Source: Gottfriedia sp002574545 (GTDB lineage Bacteria > Bacillota > Bacilli > Bacillales > Bacillaceae_G). Taken from it: a stretch of DNA of 64,000 bases. The DNA lies in the NCBI GenBank assembly GCA_052180195.1, contig CP197469.1. The stretch is one strand, 5' to 3'. Under the pieces are notes generated by a model. It had not been told where the DNA came from and made no database searches. It worked only from the letters and a program-made list of their open reading frames with translations. A program made the position numbers and the translations under genes. Positions 34,917-43,322 of this stretch are shown piece by piece (positions within the stretch are counted from its first letter, which is position 1; each line of letters starts with the position of its first letter).

Positions 34917-36010
34917 TCAGCTGCCACCTTTCTTTTTGCAAAGGAAATTAGTAGAAGCAATGAAGGCAATCCTATAATGACAATTGCTGTTACAATATTA
35001 TGGTATTTGGAAAAAACCGGAAGTAAATGGCGGTCTGAGAAAAAAATCCCGGCCACAAAACAAACAATTGTTACAATCCATACTAGAAGAGAGTGTTTTT
35101 GAAATTCTTTATTACCAAGAAAAGCTAAATACCTAGCAGACAAAAATAAGTAAATATAAGCTGTCACTAAAGTTACTGATAGCCAAAGCGTAATGAATAG
35201 AATATCTAGACTTTGAACGACTGGCCATCTAAATTTTCGAAGAATAAATACTAATGGCTCTGGAATGTGTTTTAATTGGTTTTCACTAAAGTTGTACGTA
35301 ACAATAAGGGAGATAAAAAAGTATATTAAAGTTGTTATTCCATTGGCAACTGATGTAGCAATTAAGATATGCTTCTTTTTTTTACATTTCACAAATGGAA
35401 ACACGTACAGAATAAGCTCGTATCCAGCAAACGTCCAAAAGGCAGGGATCGCACCTTTTAAAATAGGAGCAATTCCGTGAGTACCGATCGGAAAAAAGTG
35501 ACGTAAGTCCCCGTGACCAATTCCACTAATAAAAATAATGACAAGGCATATAAAAAACATGGCCATTATCGACTGAGTAATGGTAGCGATAGACCGAAGT
35601 GTTGATGAAGCGATATATCCGGCAACTAGTAACGATAAACTAATTAGGATAACCCAAGGTGTTTGAAATAATAGCCAACGATTAATGACATCAGAATAAG
35701 AAATGACAAGCATTAAACATGATTCAGCACAGAATGCTGCAAATAGTAAATTGATTATGATTCCAAACGGTTTTCCAACTATTGTGGAAATATATTGTTG
35801 AAACGGGCGATCGGGATACGTTTTTCCTAGATAGTAGACAATGAGTATCGCAATTTGAGCGATTAGTCCGCCAATAATCATAGACATCCATGAGTCATAA
35901 CCTGATACTAAAGCTTCTTTATAAGGCATGGATAAAATACTGACGCCTACTTGATTAAGAATAACAAGGCAAATAAGTTGATTAATAGAAATCTTCTTTA
36001 ATTGAATCAC
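34913..36010 (-). CDS. Germinant receptor B subunit, GerAB/GerKB-type permease-like protein
   Basis: A 365-residue integral membrane protein of the APC-like spore-germination permease family with about 10 hydrophobic segments. The start ISINQLICLVILNQVGVSIL is typical. ASSTLRSIATITQSIMAMFF and FAGYELILYVFPFV follow as in GerKB. B subunits form the germinant-binding component. It starts with GTG in an overlap with the A-subunit stop (GTGA) and overlaps the C-subunit gene by 4 nt. Confidence 0.92.
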   Translation of the reverse strand: MIQLKKISINQLICLVILNQVGVSILSMPYKEALVSGYDSWMSMIIGGLIAQIAILIVYYLGKTYPDRPFQQYISTIVGKPFGIIINLLFAAFCAESCLMLVISYSDVINRWLLFQTPWVILISLSLLVAGYIASSTLRSIATITQSIMAMFFICLVIIFISGIGHGDLRHFFPIGTHGIAPILKGAIPAFWTFAGYELILYVFPFVKCKKKKHILIATSVANGITTLIYFFISLIVTYNFSENQLKHIPEPLVFILRKFRWPVVQSLDILFITLWLSVTLVTAYIYLFLSARYLAFLGNKEFQKHSLLVWIVTIVCFVAGIFFSDRHLLPVFSKYHNIVTAIVIIGLPSLLLLISFAKRKVAAE

Positions 36011-37446
36011 TCATTTTCCTCCCTTGGATTACTTATTCTTATTTCATCTTTTGCTAAGCTTTCCACTGGTCGTTTTTTCATACTTCTAATCGGTGCTCTA
36101 AAAATAGTATCTTTAATCGTATCGCCATTAAACCAATTGTAAAAGTAAGGAATGCCAAATGTATTCATTCGGGCTAAATGGGTTAAAACCAACAAGTATG
36201 AAATTTCCAATCCAATTAATCCAAAAAAAGATGCCATGATGATAAAAGGATAAGCTAATAAACGTGCAGTGTTACTCATTTCATATGAAGGGATAATAAA
36301 TGAAGCAACACCAGTAAGTGCAATAATGACTACCATCATATTTGAAATTAAATTCGACTGAACAACCACAGTTCCAATTACAATACCACCAACAACACCA
36401 ATCGTTTGACCAACCGGATTTGGTAAACGAACAGTCGACTCTTTTAAGACTTCAAGGATGGCTAACATTGTAATCGCCTCTAAAACTGGTGGCATAGAAA
36501 CGTATTGCATAGAGCCTTGAAGAGTTAGTGCAATTTCTAATGGGAGAACTCTAGGATCGAAAGTAACTAATGCAACATAAAGACCAGGTAAGCTAATTGC
36601 AATAATAAAACAACAAATTCTTAAAAATCTTAAAAGACTACCAAATAGCCAACCAACTTGATAATCATCTGGACTTTGAAAAAAAGCCCAAAATGAAACA
36701 GGAACAATCGCACAATCTGGTGCACCATCGGTTAAAAATGCGATTTTACCATCCATCAGATAAGATTTTACACGGTCAGGTCTTTCAGAAGTTAGCATCT
36801 TTGGGAATAGCGAAAATTTTTTATCTTGAACTAATTCTTCTAAAAAACCGGGTGCATCAATGTAATCAATATCAATATTTGTAATTCTTCGCTCAAATTC
36901 TTTTAAAACTACTTCGTTTGCAAGCGATTGTAAATAAAGGATCGCTACTTTCGTATGCGATCTACGACCAACTTGATATTGTTTTACTACAAGATCGGGA
37001 GTTGCAACTAGATTACGAATTAAATTAAGATTCGTATTCAAGTTTTCATTTAATGCTTTATGTGAACCACGTAACACACGCTCGTTCATAGGAATGTTGA
37101 TAGAACGTTCTTTAACTAATTCGGTTCTAAGTAAATAAAACTTTGTTTCTCCCTCGATTTGGACAACCGTTTTTCCTTCAATCATCGAATTCACAGCTAC
37201 AGTAAGAAGTTCGGTTTCGCTATAATCTAAAATCGAAACGGCTTCACGTACACTGACGTTAATATTGTTAAGCAAAGGGCTAATAATATGTTCTTGCACT
37301 ACAGTATCCTCGATCATCGTATCCAAATAAAATAACCGATATCTTCTATCATTACTTCCGAAATTACTTGTTTTAAAGTCAGAACTATTAAATAGCAATT
37401 CCCGAAGCGATTTTTCATTTTTATCCAATTCTCGGTCAGCTATCAT
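36007..37446 (-). CDS. Germinant receptor A subunit, GerAA/GerKA family
   Basis: A 479-residue protein with a soluble N-terminal domain (residues 1-275) and a C-terminal domain with four to five membrane segments. It contains the family hallmarks YLDTMIEDTVVQEHIISPLL, IDYIDAPGFLEELVQDK, and VTFDPRVLPLEIALTLQGS. The tail GDTIKDTIFRAPIRSMKKRP is the cytoplasmic end used above to interpret the remnant at 104-292. It is first in the complete ger operon; the ATG follows GAGGAGT. The promoter should lie in 37447-37620, divergent from the MerR-type gene, but no clear sigma-G box was picked out. Confidence 0.92.
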   Translation of the reverse strand: MIADRELDKNEKSLRELLFNSSDFKTSNFGSNDRRYRLFYLDTMIEDTVVQEHIISPLLNNINVSVREAVSILDYSETELLTVAVNSMIEGKTVVQIEGETKFYLLRTELVKERSINIPMNERVLRGSHKALNENLNTNLNLIRNLVATPDLVVKQYQVGRRSHTKVAILYLQSLANEVVLKEFERRITNIDIDYIDAPGFLEELVQDKKFSLFPKMLTSERPDRVKSYLMDGKIAFLTDGAPDCAIVPVSFWAFFQSPDDYQVGWLFGSLLRFLRICCFIIAISLPGLYVALVTFDPRVLPLEIALTLQGSMQYVSMPPVLEAITMLAILEVLKESTVRLPNPVGQTIGVVGGIVIGTVVVQSNLISNMMVVIIALTGVASFIIPSYEMSNTARLLAYPFIIMASFFGLIGLEISYLLVLTHLARMNTFGIPYFYNWFNGDTIKDTIFRAPIRSMKKRPVESLAKDEIRISNPREENE

Positions 37447-37635
37447 TGGGTACTCCTCATTTCTATTGGTGGTAATTTTAGCCTATTTTTCCCACAAATT
37501 ATGTTACTATTCCTTACTTTAAGTTGAAGAAACTATCTTTTATTTCATCCTTTTTTTTAAACAACGTAACGTTTTACTGTACGTTTTTATCGGGATACAA
37601 TATAATACAAATAGAAGGAGTGTGAATACGTTGGG

Positions 37636-38046
37636 ATTGTCTATAAAATTGGAGAATTAGCAAAAGAAGTAGGAGTGTCTAAGCGAACAATTGATTATTA
37701 TACAAACCTAGGATTACTTGAACCACAGCGCTCAGAATCTGGACATCGTTTTTATGATGAAGCTTCTATGGAAACTTTAAAATTTATTGAACAATGTAAA
37801 TCAATGCACTTACCACTCCAAGAAATAAAAGCGATAGTAGATAAGAAAAAAACGTTGGTAGAGGACCAAGGGATCGTGCCACTAACTGAAGAGGTAACGA
37901 TTCATATGAGTCAACTGAAGACTGAATTATCACAATTAAAATATTTACTAGAAAATTTAACTGAAGAACAAAAGCTAAAAATTATCCGTCAATTAACGTC
38001 ACAAACATCTGAGTTAATTCAGGCGTTATTGTCATTTATTCATTAA
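37636..38046 (+). pseudogene. MerR-family regulator with a damaged or unusual 5' end
   Basis: The frame reads VYKIGELAKEVGVSKRTIDY then YTNLGLLEPQRSESGHRFYD, a complete MerR helix-turn-helix, followed by a coiled coil, about 136 codons to the TAA at 38046. No ATG, GTG or TTG lies in frame before the helix-turn-helix; GTG at 37675 would delete half of it. A TTG at 37631, ideally spaced from AGAAGGAG (37613-37620), is in the +1 frame and meets TAG at 37658. One extra G in the GGG at 37633-37635 would fuse TTG to the MerR frame as M-G-I-V-Y-K-I-G-E-L. So either a 1-bp deletion or sequencing error is present, or the rare ATT at 37636 is the start. The gene lies 15 bp ahead of the YugP-like peptidase gene. 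Confidence 0.65.
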
Positions 38047-38061
38047 AAGGAGAGAATGTAA

Positions 38062-38751
38062 ATGTTTTTTCACCCTATGGATTTCCTTATTTTTATTGCC
38101 TTCGGATTATCGATTTGGGCTCAATTTAAAGTGAAATCTAGTTTTAATCACTGGGCTGAAGTGCCAGCATCAGGAGGTTTAACCGGAGCTGAAGTTGCAA
38201 GACATATATTAAACAATAATAATTTACCTAATGTACCGGTGGAAGTAGTGCCTGGGCGATTATCTGATCACTATGATCCGATGACAAGAACAGTTCGCTT
38301 ATCTGAGGAAGTATACTATGGTAGATCAATTGCATCTGTATCAGTTGCAGCACATGAAGTAGGTCATGCGATACAACATGATACTTCATATGGTTTCTTA
38401 ACACTTCGTCACCGAATATTTCCAATCGTTAACATTGCATCAGGTGCGGCGCCGTTATTACTACTAGCAGGATTTTTACTTCAAGCATTTTCTCTAATTG
38501 GAGTAGGGATTTTACTATTTTCTATAGCTGTAGCATTCCAACTAATCACTTTACCTGTTGAGTATAATGCTAGTTCGCGAGCAAAGAAATTAATGTTAGC
38601 AAGTGGTATCATCCATGATACTGACAGAAAAGGTGTAAATAAAGTATTAGGAGCTGCTGCACTTACGTATTTAGCGGCAACCTTAATCTCTGTTTTAGAA
38701 TTAGTAAAATATTTATTCATCTTCTTCCAAGGCCAAACTGAAGAAGAATAA
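38062..38751 (+). CDS. YugP-like membrane zinc metallopeptidase
   Basis: A 229-residue membrane protein of the neutral zinc metallopeptidase family (Zn_peptidase_2). An N-terminal membrane helix is followed by a soluble part with the zinc-binding VAAHEVGHAIQHD (HExxH at about residues 97-101) and then two to three hydrophobic helices, with the third ligand expected in LPVEYNASSRAKKLM. Length matches B. subtilis YugP (about 225 aa). The physiological substrate is unknown. The ATG follows AAAGGAGAG. It may be cotranscribed with the MerR-type gene. Confidence 0.85.
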   Translation: MFFHPMDFLIFIAFGLSIWAQFKVKSSFNHWAEVPASGGLTGAEVARHILNNNNLPNVPVEVVPGRLSDHYDPMTRTVRLSEEVYYGRSIASVSVAAHEVGHAIQHDTSYGFLTLRHRIFPIVNIASGAAPLLLLAGFLLQAFSLIGVGILLFSIAVAFQLITLPVEYNASSRAKKLMLASGIIHDTDRKGVNKVLGAAALTYLAATLISVLELVKYLFIFFQGQTEEE

Positions 38752-38761
38752 AAAATAATCA

Positions 38762-38802
38762 AAAAGATGATTTCGATAAGCATTCGAAGTCATTTTTTTT
38801 TG
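38762..38802 (+). terminator. Rho-independent terminator
   Basis: An imperfect stem ATGATTTCGA/TTCGAAGTCAT followed by nine T, directly after the metallopeptidase gene. Confidence 0.7.
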
Positions 38803-38963
38803 TTTGAAAAATTAAATTTTAATTGGTTAGTATGTTTAAAATTTCAATGTCTAAAATAGTAAATAGATTTTAATTTATGGAAGATTTATGTATTTGGTAA
38901 CCTTAGCTTTTTTATCATACTAAATGTTGTACAATTAAGTGGTTAAAAAAATGGGGGAAAATT

Positions 38964-39533
38964 ATGACACTTTCGGCAATTGAACATTTTTTAAATACAT
39001 ACAAAGACTATGCTGCACTGCTCAGTATCCTAATAAATGTTCTAATTAGTATTGTTGGTATTATACCAGCCTGGTTTTTGACAGCAATCAATATTAAATT
39101 ATTCGGTTTTGCTGGTGGCTTTTTTGTCTCTTTCATAGGTGAATTAATTGGTACATTCGTATCTTTCATGTTATATAGAAAGGGTTTACAAAAAAGATTT
39201 ATTAGTCAATCAACTAAATTTAAAGCTTTAAATAGACTATTAAGTTTAGAAGGAAAAGAAGCATTTTATGGTGTGTTACTTCTACGTTTTATTCCTTTTA
39301 TTCCATCTAGCTTAATTACTTTGTTTGCTGCTTTTGGTAAAATCACATGGTCAAGCTTTATGTTAGCTAGTTTGATTGGTAAGCTACCGGTCATTTTATT
39401 TGAATCGTATTCCGTTAATCAAGTGTTAGAGTTCACCTTATTTGGAAAAGTTATTTTAGGACTGTTAATTATCGGCTTGTTAATTTACTTTTATAGAAAA
39501 CGACTTAATGTTTTAGTGAAGAATAAAATTTAA
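38964..39533 (+). CDS. VTT/DedA-type (TVP38/TMEM64) membrane protein
   Basis: A 189-residue polytopic protein with about five hydrophobic segments. The central VTT region has FGFAGGFFVSFIGELIGTFV (residues about 48-67), then a basic loop LYRKGLQKRFIS, LLLRFIPFIPSSLITLFAAF and ASLIGKLPVILFESYS. Relatives act in lipid scrambling, including undecaprenyl-phosphate recycling, but this member's substrate is unknown. GGGGG before the ATG serves as ribosome site. It is monocistronic and ends at the first of the two duplicated terminators. Confidence 0.82.
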   Translation: MTLSAIEHFLNTYKDYAALLSILINVLISIVGIIPAWFLTAINIKLFGFAGGFFVSFIGELIGTFVSFMLYRKGLQKRFISQSTKFKALNRLLSLEGKEAFYGVLLLRFIPFIPSSLITLFAAFGKITWSSFMLASLIGKLPVILFESYSVNQVLEFTLFGKVILGLLIIGLLIYFYRKRLNVLVKNKI

Positions 39534-39544
39534 AAATAATGTAA

Positions 39545-39581
39545 AAAAGCTCAAACCTATTTAGAAGGGTTTGAGCTTTTT
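39545..39581 (+). terminator. Terminator copy 1 flanking the 52-bp repeat array
   Basis: AAAAGCTCAAACC (39545-39557) pairs with GGTTTGAGCTTTT (39568-39580). The same 37-bp sequence recurs at 40365-40401. It ends the VTT gene. Confidence 0.85.
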
Positions 39582-39663
39582 CATACTGTTGAAATAAAAC
39601 ATTGTCAATATAGAACAACAAAAGTCTAAGTATATATTATTAAAGCAAAGATTTTAAAGGTTC

Positions 39664-40303
39664 ATACTCATAACAGGTTCATGAGGAAGTAAAATAGTGA
39701 AAAATAGAAAGATTCCTCCTCATAACAGGTTCAAGAGGAAGTAAACCAGCGAAAATTAGAAAGGTACTTCCTCATAACAGGTTCATGGGGAAGGAAACCG
39801 CCGAAAATTTGAAAGATACTTCCTTATGACAGGTTCATGGGGAAGGAAACCTCCCAAAATTTGAAAGATTCTTCCTCATAACAGGTTCATGAGGAAGTAA
39901 AATAGTGAAAAATAGAAAGATTCTTCCTCATAACAGGTTCATGAGGAAGTAAACCAGCGAAAATTAGAAAGGTACTTCCTCATAACAGGTTCAAGAGGAA
40001 GTAAAATAGTGAAAAATAGAAAGATTCTTCCTCATAACAGGTTCATGAGAAAGTAAACCAATGAAAAATAGAAAGATTCTTCCTCATAACAGGTTCAAGA
40101 GGAAGTAAACAAGCGAAAAATAGAAAGATTCCTCCTCATAACAGGTTCAAGAGGAAGTAAACCAGCGAAAATTAGAAAGATTCTTCCTCATAACAGGTTC
40201 ATGAGGAAGTAAAATAGTGAAAAATAGAAAGATTCTTCCTCATAACAGGTTCAAGAGGAAGTAAACCAGCGAAAAATAGAAAGATTCTTCCTCATGACAG
40301 GGT
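39664..40303. repeat. Array of twelve 52-bp tandem repeats with internal hairpins
   Basis: The landmark (A/G)ACAGG starts at 39672, 39724, 39776, 39828, 39880, 39932, 39984, 40036, 40088, 40140, 40192, 40244 and 40296, exactly every 52 bp. Each unit has an inverted repeat CTTCCTCAT - AACAGGTTC - ATGAGGAAG (9-bp arms, 9-nt loop), followed by a variable A-rich spacer such as TAAAATAGTGAAAAATAGAA or a CCAGCG variant. The first unit's left arm and the last unit's right arm are degenerate, as at the ends of tandem arrays. Stops occur in all frames and 52 is not a multiple of 3, so it is not coding. The period is about five helical turns. Confidence 0.95.
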
Positions 40304-40364
40304 ATAGTAGAAATCAACCAAAAATTAGCGTAGTTAGTTGACAAGCTCATTTTTCAACACTCTG

Positions 40365-40403
40365 AAAAGCTCAAACCTATTTAGAAGGGTTTGAGCTTTT
40401 TTT
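40365..40403 (+). terminator. Terminator copy 2 flanking the 52-bp repeat array
   Basis: The same hairpin as at 39545, here followed by seven T. With A-runs on one side and T-runs on the other it can act in both directions, so the array is insulated from both neighbours. Confidence 0.85.
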
Positions 40404-40660
40404 ACCTTCTAAATCCAAAGGTTCACTTTTCATGAATGAAACACTGACACCCCTTACATAAACATGTCTAAATTTATCTATTTAATCATATATTGAAATA
40501 CCTCAATTTTAGAAAAAGTTTTACCTTTTTAAGAAAGATTGTACTTGATTGTTCTTACTTGAATACATCTTTATGCTTGTTAATTTACTGCACTATTAAT
40601 GTAAAAGAAAATGACTTTCTTAAAAAGTATCTATGTAGCCAAAGTAGGAGGGTGTTGTTA
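40404..40660. other. Leader/promoter region of the pyrimidine-reduction operon
   Basis: No sigma-54 element and no recognised riboswitch. An open frame runs in from 40493, but its encoded residues are unlike PreT and have no ribosome site, so this is treated as untranslated leader. Confidence 0.5.
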
Positions 40661-41998
40661 GTGAATAGAGTTTCGTTAGAGAATTTATCGAAGAACTTTG
40701 AAGAAGTACATCCTGGGTTATCGGAACGGGAAGCATTTGAAGAAGCACATCGATGTCTTTATTGCTATGATGCCCCATGTATTAAAGCATGTCCAACTGG
40801 GATCGATATACCTTCATTTATAAAGAAAATAGCTTCTGGCAATTTAAAGGGATCAGCTAAAACAATTATGTCATCTAATCCTGTTGGAGCAAGCTGTGCC
40901 AGGGTTTGTCCTACAGAAGAATTGTGCGAAGGTGCATGCGTACTTAATCATTCTACAAAACCAATTATGATTGGTAATTTACAACGTTATGCAACTGATT
41001 GGGCGATAAAAAATAATCAAGTATTATTTAAGGCTGGAAAAAAGAACGGGAAAACAGTTGCAATCATTGGTAGTGGTCCTTCTGGTTTAGCAGCTGCTCG
41101 TGAACTTGCTTTATTAGGCTATGAAGTAACGATTTTTGAAGCCCAAAATCATGCTGGAGGATTAAATCGTTATGGAATCGTTTCTTTTAGGTTACCAAAG
41201 AGTATATCGAACTGGGAAGTTCAACAAATTGAAAAGTTGGATGTCAAGATCCAAACGAATACTAGAGTCGGTTCAGATATTTCTTCAGATGAAGTATTAG
41301 CAAACTATGACATGGTCGTACTAGCTATAGGTATGGGGAAAGTTCCGATGCTAGATATTGAAGGGGAGGATTTGGACGGAGTATACGATGCGATTGATTT
41401 TGTAAAAGAGACGAAATCAGGGGAATTATCCAATCGGTTCATAGGTAAAAACATTGCTGTAATCGGAGCGGGCAATACAGCAATTGATGCTGCGACATGC
41501 TCAGTTCGTTTAGGAGCAGGCAATGTCAAAATTTTATATCGTAGGACGCAATCGGAAATGAGCGCTTATCAATTTGAATATGATTTCGCTAAGCAAGATG
41601 GAGTAGAATTCCGATGGCTAACATTACCAATACGAATAATAGGTGAAAACGGAAAAGTAATTGCACTTGAGTGTGTGCGATTGGAATTAGGTGAAGTAGG
41701 AAAAGACGGCCGCCGCAGGCCTGTACTTATTCCAGATTCCAATTTTACAATTCCGGTAGATGGAGTCATTAAAGCGATCGGGCAAACTCGCTATATAGAG
41801 TTAATCGAGCAATTTGGTTTAGAACACAAAGATGGTGTTGTGAAAGTTAACCAAGAATCATTTCAAACGTCTAATCCTAAAGTTTTTGCCTGTGGTGATG
41901 TTATTTTTGGAAAAGGGCTAGGTGAAGCAATGGTAGTCACTGCGGCACAACAAGGAAAAGAAGTAGCTTATGCGATCCATAAACAATTAAACACTTAA
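40661..41998 (+). CDS. preT: NAD-dependent dihydropyrimidine dehydrogenase, PreT subunit
   Basis: A 445-residue FAD/[4Fe-4S] electron-input subunit. N-terminal cysteine motifs CLYCYDAPCIKACPTGID and CARVCPTEELCEGAC bind iron-sulfur clusters, as in glutamate synthase small subunits. FAD binds at VAIIGSGPSGLAAARELALL and NAD(P) at IAVIGAGNTAIDAATCSVRL; the C-terminal FACGDVIFGKGLGEAM closes the FAD site. It passes electrons from NADH to PreA. GTG 40661 is chosen because AGGAGGG (40646-40652) precedes it. preA begins 16 bp later. Confidence 0.88.
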   Translation: MNRVSLENLSKNFEEVHPGLSEREAFEEAHRCLYCYDAPCIKACPTGIDIPSFIKKIASGNLKGSAKTIMSSNPVGASCARVCPTEELCEGACVLNHSTKPIMIGNLQRYATDWAIKNNQVLFKAGKKNGKTVAIIGSGPSGLAAARELALLGYEVTIFEAQNHAGGLNRYGIVSFRLPKSISNWEVQQIEKLDVKIQTNTRVGSDISSDEVLANYDMVVLAIGMGKVPMLDIEGEDLDGVYDAIDFVKETKSGELSNRFIGKNIAVIGAGNTAIDAATCSVRLGAGNVKILYRRTQSEMSAYQFEYDFAKQDGVEFRWLTLPIRIIGENGKVIALECVRLELGEVGKDGRRRPVLIPDSNFTIPVDGVIKAIGQTRYIELIEQFGLEHKDGVVKVNQESFQTSNPKVFACGDVIFGKGLGEAMVVTAAQQGKEVAYAIHKQLNT

Positions 41999-42014
41999 AA
42001 GGAGGTTTTCTTTT

Positions 42015-43322
42015 ATGGCAGATCTAAGTATCAATCTTGCAGGTATACAATCACCTAACCCATTTTGGCTTGCTTCTGCTCCTCCTACAAATTCGGGTTA
42101 TCAAGTCCAACGTGCGTTTGAAGCTGGTTGGGGTGGGGCAGTTTGGAAAACGTTAGGGGAACCAATTATTAATACTTCCTCACGATTTGCTGCGATTAAT
42201 TTTAACGGGCAAAGAGTTGCAGGGTTTAATAATATCGAACTAATATCTGATCGACCTCTTGAAGTAAATTTAAAAGAAATTTATGAAACGAAAAAAAGAT
42301 TCCCTGATCGAGCTATTATCGCCTCACTTATGGTTGAACCACAACAATATAAGTGGCATGAAATCGTGAAAAGAGTAGAGGATGTTGGTGTTGATGGATT
42401 AGAACTGAACTTTGGCTGTCCACATGGCATGGCAGAAAGAGGAATGGGATCTGCATCTGGTCAAGTTCCTGAATTAGTAGAGCAACAAACTTTTTGGGTA
42501 AAAGAAGTTGCGAAAACACCTGTCATTGTCAAACTAACGCCAAACATTACTGATATTACTGTTACGGCTGAAGCGGCAGTTCGAGGTGGAGCGAACGCAG
42601 TCAGTATGATTAACACAATCAACAGTTTAATGGGAGTTGATTTAGATTCTTGGAATACGGTTCCTCATGTTGCTGGGAAGGGAGCACATGGTGGATATTG
42701 TGGACCTGCAGTAAAGCCAATTGCTTTAAATATGGTGGCAGAATGTGCACGTAATCCGCGTATATCAGTTCCAATTTCCGGGATTGGTGGCATTTCGAAT
42801 TGGCAAAATGCAGTAGAGTTTTTATTAATGGGAGCGACTGGCGTTCAAATATGTACGGCAGCAATGCACCATGGATTCCGCATAGTGGAAGATATGATTG
42901 ACGGATTGAATAATTATTTAGATGAAAAAGGACTTTCCTCAGTAACGGAGCTGGTAGGTAAATCCGTTCATAAATATTCAGATTGGGGAAATTTAGATTT
43001 AAATTACCAAGTAGTTGCTAGGATTGATCCAAAGGAATGCATTAACTGCAATAAATGCCATATTGCTTGTGAAGATACATCTCACCAATGTATTGATATG
43101 TTAGTAGATGAAAGCGGAAATCCTTATTTAAAAGTTCGGGAGGAAGATTGTGTAGGATGTAATTTATGCAAAATAGTCTGTCCAGTTGAAGATGCCATTA
43201 ACATGGTAGAGATTCCAAATAAACAGCCTTCGATGACTTGGAATGATCGCCAACAAGCCTTAAATAGATTAGCACGTTCTAATCAATATTCAATTTTAAA
43301 GGGGGGAAGAAAAAGAAAATGA
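42015..43322 (+). CDS. preA: NAD-dependent dihydropyrimidine dehydrogenase, PreA subunit
   Basis: A 435-residue catalytic subunit: a dihydroorotate-dehydrogenase-like FMN barrel (residues 1-320) and a C-terminal ferredoxin domain with two [4Fe-4S] motifs (INCNKCHIAC and CVGCNLCKIVCPVEDA). It reduces uracil or thymine to the dihydro compound. Substrate-loop residues FGCPHGMAERGMGSASGQ align with mammalian DPD, where the loop carries a catalytic cysteine (LACGQ); here the position is S148. The start follows AAAAGGAGG. The stop overlaps the hydA start by 4 nt. Confidence 0.88.
   Translation: MADLSINLAGIQSPNPFWLASAPPTNSGYQVQRAFEAGWGGAVWKTLGEPIINTSSRFAAINFNGQRVAGFNNIELISDRPLEVNLKEIYETKKRFPDRAIIASLMVEPQQYKWHEIVKRVEDVGVDGLELNFGCPHGMAERGMGSASGQVPELVEQQTFWVKEVAKTPVIVKLTPNITDITVTAEAAVRGGANAVSMINTINSLMGVDLDSWNTVPHVAGKGAHGGYCGPAVKPIALNMVAECARNPRISVPISGIGGISNWQNAVEFLLMGATGVQICTAAMHHGFRIVEDMIDGLNNYLDEKGLSSVTELVGKSVHKYSDWGNLDLNYQVVARIDPKECINCNKCHIACEDTSHQCIDMLVDESGNPYLKVREEDCVGCNLCKIVCPVEDAINMVEIPNKQPSMTWNDRQQALNRLARSNQYSILKGGRKRK

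Noticed and set aside
39664..40303. CRISPR array
   Set aside because: The period is regular, but the sequence between the dyads is itself repeated in two or three variants, not unique spacers, and no cas genes are near.
40493..40660. N-terminal extension of PreT
   Set aside because: The upstream residues are hydrophobic and unlike PreT, with no ribosome site; GTG 40661 has an ideal one.
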